In this document: positions 1-8,398 of the stretch, piece by piece
How positions within the stretch are numbered: position 1 is the first letter of the stretch
How the letters are laid out: each line of letters begins with the position of its first letter
Assembly (NCBI GenBank): GCA_003313425.1
Contig: NHZP01000023.1
Span: 310,001 to 374,000 of the forward strand
From: Pseudopyrenochaeta lycopersici
Lineage: Eukaryota; Ascomycota; Dothideomycetes; Pleosporales; Pseudopyrenochaetaceae
Reading direction: 5' to 3'
Length of the DNA stretch: 64,000 bases
Program-made: the position numbers and the translations under genes
Notes under the pieces: model-generated
What the model was told of the DNA's origin: nothing
Databases searched by the model: none
Seen by the model: only the letters and a program-made list of their open reading frames with translations

Positions 1-1174
1 CTCCAGCGGTGATGGAAGCCTCCGTGAGGCTAAGATCGTTATTCTGACTGCTTACGATACCGAATAGGGGGGTGTGACCTCCCTCGGTTTGACTGTCTTG
101 ACGCAGCCCATTCTCCAAGAGAAAACGAGTGATATAATGGTCTCCGGCAGCTATCCAGAAAGCACTATTCCGAGTTCCTAGGTGATTAGCATTCACATCA
201 GCACCAGCTGCGACCAATTTTTCCATGATGATGGGGAACCGTCCGGGATTCGCGGTAGTTCTCCAGCGGCATTCGTCGATACAAATATAATCCAGGTCAA
301 CGGCGGAAGCAAGTGCATGGCCCAAGGCAGCTCGATCTTCAAGAGCATTTCTGTCCGGAAAGCTGTTCACACGCGTGAGGAGGAATTCGACAGCCTCCAA
401 GTGCCAGCAACACGCCGCTCGACCCAGAGCTGACCTTACACCATCCAGTCTTGAACAATCGGAGAGACCATCCTCAGGCAGCTTTTCTAAGATCGTTTGC
501 ATGCAGTCTACAAAATTCAGCGATGCAGATTTCTCGAGTGCGCTAGCTGGGATCTTTAGTCCAGTATCGATTAATGCGGCCATAGCATGTTGAGCACCCA
601 TCCATGCAGCAAGATCCACAGCATTAAAAGGCGGTTGTAGTGCAGAGTCTATAGTGTCTTCTAACGTGGGATCTGCTCCAGCTAATAGGAGCAAACGAAC
701 AGCCTCTGCATGGTTGCCTCAGATCGCAAGATGCAGTGACGTACAATCGTAATAGTTTCGAGCATCAATATCCTCGCAAGTGGGAATGAGGGATACTAAT
801 GAGGCAATCTCTCCTTTGTATGCAGCTTTGTGGATGGGTAAGTCGCTATCGTGCAGTGGACATTGCTCCTCAGATGGACGTTCGTAGAGCAGATCCCGCT
901 CTACGCCTGAAGTATCCGCCAGCTCCACGGAATCGATTCGTTCGGAAACATCTGGGTTTGCTTCAGACATCTGTAAAGCGATTCGATGAAAGCCACGTAA
1001 ATTGCCGATAGAAACCGACAGTCTGTGAGTATGACTAGTAGACACGCAAAAGTAGTGCAAGTATTCTAGGCCATAATCCTGACGAAAACGCCTTGTGATT
1101 CGTGTATGAGAGGGAAAGAAGAAAAGCGGCCCGCTGTACCTTTTGAGGTCTTTGGTGGCGACTCTTATTCTCAT
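1..1174 (-). pseudogene. Ankyrin-repeat protein gene with an in-frame stop, cut by window start
   Basis: On the minus strand an open frame runs from an ATG at 1174, meets TGA at 721-719, and continues without another stop to position 1. The two parts match as ankyrin repeats across the stop: the motif ends CTSLHLAI before it and resumes GNHAEAVRLLLLAGADPT after it, as in the usual LHLAxxxGNxxxVRLLLxxGADP. The stop sits where an Arg or similar codon is expected, and CGA to TGA is one transition. More repeats follow toward position 1 (EAVEFLLTRV, MEKLVAAGADVNANH). An alternative start is the Met of MSEANPDVSE. The 3' end lies outside the window. The gene abuts the AT-rich repeat at 1245, so RIP leakage could explain the mutation, though this is inference. 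Ankyrin identity is sure; whether read-through or a downstream start still gives a product is unknown. Confidence 0.85.
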
Positions 1175-1968
1175 TTAAGTGTTCCAAGATTAGTGCGCGT
1201 GAAGCCGAAGGGGTGACCCTGCAAGGCATGACTGTGCCGCAATGTAACGTGCATCCCTTCGTAACGGAACAACCGCCATAACGGACAAAATTGTAGGTAC
1301 TTAGACTTTGCAGTAATGTAAAAATCTATACGCGCGTTAATAATCTAAAATTCCTCTTACCCTACATACTAAGATAACCCCTAAACTTATCTATATATAT
1401 CTATATAAAAATTATAGTTATATAGTAACTTACTCTTCTAATCTATAAAGAGACTTTCTTTATAGTAATAATAAACTTCTCTTAATAGAAAGCTACTACT
1501 ATTATTTCTATCTATTATAATATATTTATAGCTTTTATATATATCTAAAAATCTAATAAAAATACTTAAAAGCTATAATTAGCTATAAAGGCTAATCTAA
1601 GCGTAGATTTATATATAATTACTATATAAACTAGTACTTTTATTAAAAACTTTCTAATTAGAGTAATCTTTATTAAAGCTAATATAATATTACTTATTTA
1701 TAATTAAATCTAGCTTAGAATTAAGAGTAGTACTAAGATTTATATAGCTATAGTACTTATTAGTTAGCTAATATATTTTTAGTATTAAAGTAGTTAATAT
1801 AGCTATCTTATATATATTAAAATATAGTCTAATATATAATAACTTTAATAGCTTTCTTACTCTTAAGCTTTAAAACTTACTATTATTCTCTTTACTAACT
1901 AAATAAAAGACTTAATTAGGCTTACTATATACTTATATTTTAAGCTTACTTAAGCTAAATTTAGACTA

Positions 1969-2022
1969 ACGTGTTCCACCACTCGCCGGCCAACACCAGT
2001 CGCCGGCCCACCTCATCAACAC
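1969..2022 (+). repeat. Left terminal inverted repeat
   Basis: Fifty-four bases pairing with 3034-3087 with one mismatch, near the inner end. It stays GC-rich while the element interior is AT-rich. Confidence 0.9.
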
Positions 2023-3033
2023 TAACGCGCTTGCCTCCACAACAACAATTATAACCACGCAACGACAGCCTGCAGTAGCTTAAAAGGAGGGTCGTGTCCT
2101 TCTTGCGTCTTAGGCGATTAATTTAAGACAGATAAAAAGTGTGCGCAGGGCTGCAGAGCTATTTAACGTTCCCTAATTGCTCCTTTAGCAGCGCCTCTAA
2201 GGCTGCTAGCCTCCTTTAATAATTAACGTATAAAAACGTAAGCTATTATCTACTAAGGAACAGAGCCTTATTTAATAGATACTAGAGCTTAATTAACGAG
2301 GCTTTCTACCTTATATTATTAACGTACGTTAGATAGGAGACGCCCTTCTCGCCGCACGAGGCTAGCAGCCTCCTCTACCTCCTCTTAGCAAGAACTAGGT
2401 CTGTTATTTTATTAAGGCTTAGTTAGAGCTTTAGATAAAGTAGAACCGCAAATTCTACTTATAGCGCGCAAAATGTGAGGATCCTGTAAAGATAAACGCC
2501 TAGTATAGCCTTATATACTATCTCCTCTATAGATAGTAGCTACAGCTAAGGCTGTTTAGATAACAGAAGCGCCTTATACTACTAATTAACTTAATTAACA
2601 GGCCTGCTTTATATATAAGCCTCTTTAACGTTAATTATAAAGCCCTTTAAGTAAGGCTCCTACTTAGCTTATTAAAGGCTGTTAGCTAGCTATAAACTTA
2701 GCTATAATCTTAGTAGAGGAAAATAGTAAACTTTATGCCTTAAACACGCGTTTACAACGTAGGAAGGATAAATAGCAATAATATATCGTAGCTAGAGGGG
2801 CTTTACAGGTTAAGGCAGGTCGTGCGTTAGCTGTAGCTGCTGAAATAGCCTTAAACTTAAGGGTAGAGGGTAACGCTTCTTAGACTTAGTAATAAGCACT
2901 ACTAACCTATAGTAAATGTAGGGTTTAGGGTTATAGTCGCACCTCGTGTAGACAGAGATAGAGAATGCTATTACTATATTTACTAGCAAATTTACTGCGT
3001 GGTTGTCGCGTTATCGTGTGTTAAGATCCGCCT

Positions 3034-3087
3034 GTTTTGATGAGGTGGGCCGGCGACTGGTGTTGGCCGGCGAGTGGTGGAACACGT
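3034..3087 (-). repeat. Right terminal inverted repeat
   Basis: Inverted partner of 1969-2022, followed directly by the TA target duplication at 3088-3089. Confidence 0.9.
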
Positions 3088-3207
3088 TAAGTAGTAACTA
3101 AAATCTAATCTTAGCTTATTAAGAAAAATATAATAATATAAAAAAAGTATAAAATAAAATAGAGTACTATAGCTTTAGAAATTAGTACTTATACTTTAGT
3201 AAGTAGG

Positions 3208-3509
3208 TGTTAGGGTTCAATCCTTTCAGGTTACTAGACGCAGGTGAAAGGGTTCAATCCTTCCAAGTTACTAGACGCAGGTGAAAGGTAACGATCCTGC
3301 CAAGTTACTAGACGCAGGTGAAAGGTAACTGTTACCTCTTACCTTTCACCAAGCTAGGTAACTGGATCGGGACTAGCCTGCTCTAGCTCATGTATATAGG
3401 CAGCACCTCTCCCCTGAAGGTGAGAGGTATCTGCTATTTTGTCCATTTCCTTTTAAATTGAGTTTCTTCAACTAAGACCGTCCCAACTGTGCGTGTTGAC
3501 TGCCTTACA
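3208..3509 (+). mobile_element. Solo LTR, 302 bp, TG..CA with GTAGG duplication
   Basis: The segment begins TGTTAGGG and ends CCTTACA, so it has TG..CA ends inside a short TGT..ACA inverted pair. It is flanked by GTAGG at 3203-3207 and 3510-3514. Copy 2 of the host repeat has one GTAGG at this point, so this is a clean insertion with a 5-bp duplication, as made by an LTR-retrotransposon integrase. No internal region or second LTR is present, which fits a solo LTR left by LTR-LTR recombination. Inside are three tandem 37-bp units starting at 3231, 3268 and 3305, and a TATA-like GTATATAGG near 3390. It is GC-richer than its AT-rich host, so it probably arrived after most of the RIP-type mutation. 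Confidence 0.85.
3231..3341 (+). repeat. Three tandem 37-bp units within the solo LTR
   Basis: TTACTAGACGCAGGTGAAAG recurs at 3231, 3268 and 3305, an exact 37-base period. The part between differs slightly in each unit, so the units have begun to diverge. Confidence 0.9.
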
Positions 3510-3850
3510 GTAGGTTAAGTATTACTAGTAGAACGCTATTATTAAAAGCGTATATAAAAGTAGAAGAGCTTAATATAATTTAGTAATATAGCTATTATAT
3601 AGTTAAATAATAAATAGCTCTTTATATAAGTACTATAATTTTTAAAGTTATGAAGATATACTTTAGTTTAATATATAAAAGATATAAGTAGTTTAGATTA
3701 TTTATATTTATAATAGATAAGGATAGTAGAGCTGTAATAGTAGTAATACTTAGTAAGGCACTATACTATCTAGGGCTGTATACTATTCTTTATTACTAGA
3801 AATAATTATTATATCTCTTCCTAACGCTATCTATTCTAGACGTTTACGAC

Positions 3851-3957
3851 AACCCTATAGCTAAAGCGGGTCGACCGCCCTCCCTACTTGTGGTGGCAAC
3901 GTCTAGTACTAAATCACTTTCGTTACCGTTACATATCGCTCATAAGCATGCTTACGA
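3851..3957 (+). repeat. Dispersed repeat, subfamily A
   Basis: This stretch matches the reverse complement of 10920-11027. Shared landmarks are AGCGGGTCGA, CGCCCTCCCT, TTGTGGTGGCA, TTCGTTACCGTTACATATCG and GCATGCTTACG. It lies next to the AT-rich copy 1. The rest of 3958-4453 shows no gene. Confidence 0.75.
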
Positions 3958-4453
3958 AGCCCACCCTGTTCCATATTTACGCTAGGTTCGCATTAAAAAT
4001 TCTATCTCTATGTCCTCTATTTGCCGCTTATTTAGCGGTTTAAATAATAAGGTTATATAAGGTTATATAAGTAAGTTAAGGGTTAAGAACCTATTTTCGC
4101 AGCTAGAAGCATTTTTCTATTAGGGAAATAGATTCATCCTTGCAGCCTCGGTACTTGAGCATAAATGCAAGGTTAGCTATGCTTGCGCCTGCAGTTCTTT
4201 AGCCTCCCTTCATTAGCCTTGATTCCTATACACCGGCCCCAGGTTGGCCATGCTAGTTAGCATATTTGGATGCTCCGAACTAAGCACCATCTTTCTCATA
4301 TTGAATGTTGTATTATAATGATTATAGGCGCTCGATATAGTTGAGCGTCTACCATCTAAGGCGCACTCGCTGACTTAAGGGTATCAATTTCGCCTGATTG
4401 CAGCCTTAGGCAACATCTTATTTGTGAGGTAACGGCGCTAATTAGAATCATAT

Positions 4454-4837
4454 CTATAATTTACATCTCGGTGTTAAGGGTGCATTAGTATGTACTACGT
4501 TGACACTCAAAGCTCCAGACTTCATAGTAGAGCAACCCGCTAGGTATCTAGGCATTATTTTTAATGCGGCTGATCTAAGGTCAAGTATAGGCCAAAACTT
4601 GATAGTGAAACAGTTGCTACTTACAGTGCCATTTATCAGGTCTTTAAAGGTGACCTCCTCGGTATCTGCTCCCCACGTATGCGAAAGTATTGTACTTTGC
4701 ATGGAGCTAGACCGTGGCAAGCGGTAGGAATAAATCTCGGTCGGGTACAAATGCGGCAGCCTTGATTTCGGGGGGGGGGGGGGGTTAGAGCAAGCGACGG
4801 ACTCATTATGCTTATATCTTAAGAAGTGGACGAACAC
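4454..4837 (-). pseudogene. HET-domain gene relic (N-terminal fragment)
   Basis: In the minus frame the peptide ILSHTWGADTEEVTFKDLING appears near 4700-4640. It matches the start of fungal HET (heterokaryon incompatibility) domains, usually YAILSHTWG..EVTFxD. A GTAAGT donor follows at about 4635. After a candidate acceptor the expected block (FCGEQA..YFWVDTCC) cannot be read in one frame. Upstream, the usual lead-in of about 25 residues is replaced by sequence next to a 15-base G run at 4770-4784. The fragment lies next to a dispersed repeat at 4808-4880. I read it as a broken leftover of a HET gene. The motif is clear; the extent of the relic is not. Confidence 0.6.
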
Positions 4838-4880
4838 CTAGGTGACGCTAGCAAGGAGTGTGGCCAGCCCGCTCTGAGGC
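4808..4880 (-). repeat. Dispersed repeat, subfamily B
   Basis: Reverse-complemented, this reads with the core seen at 12258-12320 and 17435-17498: AGCGGGxTGGCC, CTTGCTAGCGTCACC, AGGTGTTCGTCCACTTCT. It also shares the following CTTAAGATATAAGCAT-type tail with 17420-17440. Confidence 0.7.
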
Positions 4881-5398
4881 GTTGCAGTGCTATACGAGGC
4901 ATGTCAAAGGCAGATGATCAGGGATGAGATAGAGGGCATCATGGCGAGGCCTTCCACAGGCTACTATCGACGCTGAGTGCTCTAGATTGCAATCAAAGCT
5001 GCTCTAGTGTATAGAGAACCTTGGTAACAATAATTTCTATGGTTAATATAGAGTATAGCATTGAAATCTGTGCTCAAAACCACCTATACTCTCCCGGGCG
5101 TTAAAAACATGGTGTTGAGCACTCGCCACTGCCTGGAGATGTGCCAAAAAAAAACGGGACCCCGAGACCACCCGTTCGAGGGAGTATGCCCCGTCCCCGT
5201 CAAACCAACCCCCCTTATCTCACTTGTACTGACAGCTCGCTTGTAAATCATGTTAGACGCATGCACTAATTTAATGCGCCTGAACTTCCTCTCCTGTCAT
5301 TGTGCGCTAGTCAAGCATTCGGCCCGGTTCGGTTTCATAGCTCAGGACTCAAAACTTCCGCTTCTTTTTCCCCGCATCGCCTTTCACTTTCGACAATA
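4881..5398. other. Intergenic, nothing supported
   Basis: Only short ORFs without recognisable motifs. The last part is presumably the promoter of the F-box/LRR-like gene. Confidence 0.6.
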
Positions 5399-6554
5399 AT
5401 GGCATCTTCCATCCCTGTTGAGTTGATTGAGAGCATAAATTCCGTATGACATCTGTCAATAATCAACCTAGTTTCTTTCTCGCACATCTCTTCTTACAGG
5501 CATTCCATTGCTCTATAGCGACATGGAAATCCGCCTTGATCCTATGTCGCCCACCTTGCGTGCACTGCTACAGCGACCAGACAATGCACACCACACTCAT
5601 CATGTTATTGTTCACTTATATCCTTGTGAACTGGATAGCGACGAGATGCGCAAAGCAACAAATATCATCCGTCAAATGAGCTCGCTTCAAGCCCTGGAAT
5701 TGCACTACCGCGTTGGGAGTCCAGTTGTCGAGTTCATGCACCAGATCGCGACTTCATCTTTTTCTCAACTTCAATCCTTCCGCCTTCAACCGGAGCCTCC
5801 GGAGGGGCCAAGCGACTGGAAACAAACCGATATTGCCGCCGTCCCGGTCTTTGAACTATCCGACTTGCCTCAAGTAGATGAGCTGTATTTGCATGGACTA
5901 GTACTTACCAGCAAACGTACTTCAGCAGAGCTCGGCAAATTATTTCCTTCTCGGCAGCTTACATTAAAAGAGTGCCAGATCAAGGCACTAGAACTCGGCT
6001 TGCTGCTGCGCCACAGCCCAAAACTCGCTTCGCTTGAATGTGGGGTCCTGCTAGACGCCGAAAAAGCCCGCGAATGGTTTGACCTGTCCATCATCAGCCA
6101 GGGACTAGCATCATCTTACGCTACCTTGAAACATCTGTGCATTTCGTTTGAACTGGCTACATCCACAGCAATCGACACTGGGAATGAAGGGTCTTGGGGC
6201 ATTCGCTCATCCTTGACGTCGTTGAAACCATTTTCTCAGCTGCAAAGCCTTGAAGTGGGCTTTGTCACGCTCCTGGGATGGAACACATCAAACGCGCCGA
6301 AACTCTCGGAGGTTCTACCGCCTGGTCTTAAGCAACTGACACTCACTAGAGAAGTGGCATTGTGGTGGGGTTACCAGTGGGACGACGTATTTGAAACAGG
6401 TACGATTAGGAACATGATCCAAGAGTGTGTTGAGGCCAACCCATGCCACTTACGGGAATTAGTTTTGCATGTTCCTGAGGGGATGGGAGGGATAGAGATT
6501 GGCGCCTCTGTGACTGGGGTTGTCATTTTGAAAATCGTCGAGGACGACTTTTAG
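5399..6554 (+). CDS. F-box/leucine-rich-repeat-like protein
   Basis: The long exon (about 5500-6554) encodes roughly 350 residues. Regularly spaced hydrophobic blocks such as SSLQALELHY, LPQVDELYLHGL, HSPKLASLECG, YATLKHLCISF and FSQLQSLEVGF resemble the leucine-rich strands of fungal F-box proteins, which recruit substrates to SCF ubiquitin ligases. Upstream, ATG at 5399 starts MASSIPVELIESI, like the first helix of an F-box, followed by a donor-like GTATGA at 5444 and an acceptor at 5498-5499. Those two splice points do not keep the long frame (exon 1 is 45 nt, but the long frame needs 46). So either the true splice sites differ or there is a frameshift. Without the intron the first ATG in the long frame is 5523. 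The LRR-like nature is moderately sure; the 5' model is not. Confidence 0.55.
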
Positions 6555-7039
6555 TGTTAGGTGGGTTAAAGATGAACATCCTTGTTCCAGCATGAATGAA
6601 CACCTATTCGAAAATGTTTCGCATTAAAGCCACACATTAGACGCCTAACTATACCTGAAAAAGCAAGGATTCCAACTAAGACCATTATAGATGCTCGGTA
6701 CCCTTGTAATGGCTCTATTTACCAAGGACTACAAACAAGAATATCCCACCCCGTTTCAAGTATGCTCTGGCACATGCGCTCATGACAGCTGGTCACGCTT
6801 TTGGGCAGCCAACATGATCTTCAACACATTCAGGACTCGCACACCGGAATGTAGGTAATCTCCACGGGCGTAACAGTTGGGTTAGTCAGTGTGCCCGTTG
6901 GGAGAGGCGGGGCCACAATTTTCATGCTATCCAAAAACTGGGAACAGCCCCATGTGGTCCTATCATCCTCTCTATTGCCACATGGTTCATATGCTGATAA
7001 AATTGGTTAGCAGTACTATGAATGCAAAAAGGGGAAGTG
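6555..7039. other. Intergenic between convergent genes, nothing supported
   Basis: Between the 3' ends of the F-box-like gene and the minus-strand secreted protein. No ORF with recognisable motifs. Confidence 0.6.
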
Positions 7040-7705
7040 TCACATACGCCTCGCGCCTCTCCTTTTGTTCCCCCCGTCCCCATATGCTGCTGCCCGCATC
7101 CCGGCTGGAAGAGTCGTCTTATCGGCATCGCTCACAGCAGGGTCCAAGTAATACTGATGCATAGCCAGAATCTCGGCGCAGCTCGCCTTGTTCGTGTGGT
7201 GAGGCTTCACATTCTCGCCAAATTCCGTCCGCAGAGCCATCTGACAACGATCAAGCGCCAATGCCACCTGACCGGGCTGGCCATTTGGGCTCGTGTAGCC
7301 GTAGATGAACTTGCCACCCTTCATGGAGCTTGCCAGGTAGATGGTGTTTCCCACGGCGATCAGACCCATCATACCTGGCTCGTCTCTTTTCGATATGGAG
7401 TTGGCAGTCTGAACCCCATTCACTGGGCGTCGTGCTGCAATGTCTGTCTGCATCTCATCCCACGCTTGTTTTACCAGTGCGTAAAGATCACCATCTGAGA
7501 AGAGATCGGCAACGGCGCCATCATACCGCAGTTTGGATGTCCAGACGTAATTCCTTTGGCCTAGAGCTGACCTGTCTTGCTTGATCCCGAGGCCTGCTGG
7601 TGTTGGGCCCGGAGTCGGAGTCGGATCTTGGGCGAAGATAGAGAAGAAGAAGAAGAAGAACAGGAGTAGCCGCATCAGGCAGGTTGACTCTCTGCTGGAT
7701 GACAT
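7040..7705 (-). CDS. Predicted secreted protein, unknown function
   Basis: A 221-codon frame. The first ATG is at 7705 and the second at 7675. The second gives a better signal peptide (MRLLLFFFFFFSIFAQ) followed by a Pro/Thr linker (DPTPTPGPTP). The mature part has an aromatic N-terminal stretch, SMKGGKFIYGYTSPNG, and near the end KASCAEILAMHQYYLDP. I do not recognise the family with certainty; the pattern suits a small extracellular protein or candidate effector. The Phe run comes from a GAA/TTC microsatellite at 7638-7662, which could vary in length between strains. A basic tail (GGNKRRGARRM) ends the frame, and an unspliced intron near the 3' end cannot be excluded. It is divergent from the SGNH hydrolase gene at 8399. 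Confidence 0.55.
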   Translation of the reverse strand: MSSSRESTCLMRLLLFFFFFFSIFAQDPTPTPGPTPAGLGIKQDRSALGQRNYVWTSKLRYDGAVADLFSDGDLYALVKQAWDEMQTDIAARRPVNGVQTANSISKRDEPGMMGLIAVGNTIYLASSMKGGKFIYGYTSPNGQPGQVALALDRCQMALRTEFGENVKPHHTNKASCAEILAMHQYYLDPAVSDADKTTLPAGMRAAAYGDGGNKRRGARRM

Positions 7706-8398
7706 CGTACTTGTCTGTTGTGTAACGATGGACGACGCCCTGCAAAGAGAGGATGAATGTAAAGAATGACTATCGAGGAGCCTGACTTAAGGAAGGAGGG
7801 ACTAGAATAATACGCGCCATTTTGTGGTTCATCAGGTGTGTTTACCCCAAGGTATAGCATGATCTGCCGTGATTCAAAATTAGAAGTAAATAACACCGAG
7901 ATTGGATCAGACGTCCGTGAAACAGATAAAACATTGATCACGTCCTGGGCGCAAATATGTGAAGGTATCAGCCCCACGCAGCCTTTGGAAGGGTTCGGCA
8001 TTGACACACTCGGCCCGAATAGGCAATGACAGATACAGAAACCAAGGTTTATTCTAAAACGCCATCAATGCTCGGTCCGACCTTTACTTAGCAGCTTGGC
8101 CACGTCTTGGGCGTTCTCGCTGAACGTAGTCAGTTGTATGACCACTATTTAAATCAAGGTCGGGTGAAGAGATATGAAGGGTAGCTCCTGTCGTTCTCCC
8201 TTCGTGTGTTTTCGAGATCGCATTAACGCATTCTTTAGTTTTAATCTCACCCGATGCGCTATTTTCTCTTGTCTGCTGCATGAGCGTCTTATCGACAGCT
8301 ATCCTCTCATTGTTGTTTCTCTTCCAAACATATTTGCACCTCGGCAACACCATAAATTCGCCTTCCAACAGTACAACATCACCCCAACCTTGCTCATT
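7706..8398. promoter_or_regulatory. Divergent intergenic region between two secreted-protein genes
   Basis: About 690 bp separate the start codons of the minus-strand secreted protein and the plus-strand SGNH hydrolase. A TATTTAAAT-type box lies at 8146-8154 upstream of the hydrolase, though far from its ATG. No ORF here is supported. Confidence 0.35.

Larger units (their letters stand above)
1969..3087. mobile_element. Tc1/mariner-type element with 54-bp terminal inverted repeats and TA duplication
   Basis: The first 54 bases (1969-2022) and the last 54 (3034-3087) are inverted repeats with one mismatch. Both are GC-rich, include GCCGGC blocks, and begin ACGTGTTCC. The element is flanked by TA at 1967-1968 and 3088-3089. 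The uninterrupted copy of the host repeat (17494-18671) has a single TA at this point, so the boundaries and target duplication are observed rather than guessed. TA duplication with such termini is the hallmark of the Tc1/mariner superfamily (Fot1/pogo-like elements in fungi). At 1119 bp, with an interior full of stops and TA-rich words, it carries no readable transposase, so it is a non-autonomous or internally decayed copy. Confidence 0.9.
1245..3852 (+). repeat. AT-rich RIP-like repeat, copy 1, interrupted by two insertions
   Basis: This very AT-rich tract is dominated by TA-rich words and has no coding potential. It matches, in inverted orientation, the tract at 17494-18671. Shared landmarks are the GC-richer end at 1245-1290 (same as 18671 backwards) and the end at 3830-3852 (same as 17494-17515 backwards). 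Removing the nested element at 1969-3087 and the solo LTR at 3208-3509, each with one target duplication, leaves about 1179 bp, against about 1177 bp for copy 2. The end next to 1247 starts ACGTGC after a TA, in both copies, so it may be one terminus of an old Tc1/mariner-type element; no matching inverted terminus was found at the other end. The base composition fits repeat-induced point mutation. Confidence 0.85.

Noticed and set aside
2023..3033. Transposase remnant inside the Tc1/mariner-type element
   Set aside because: All frames are full of stops and no DDE-type motif could be read.
3211..3265. GGTTCAATCC as evidence for a tRNA or SINE
   Set aside because: No A box at the right distance and no cloverleaf can be folded; the TG..CA ends with 5-bp duplication explain the segment better as an LTR.
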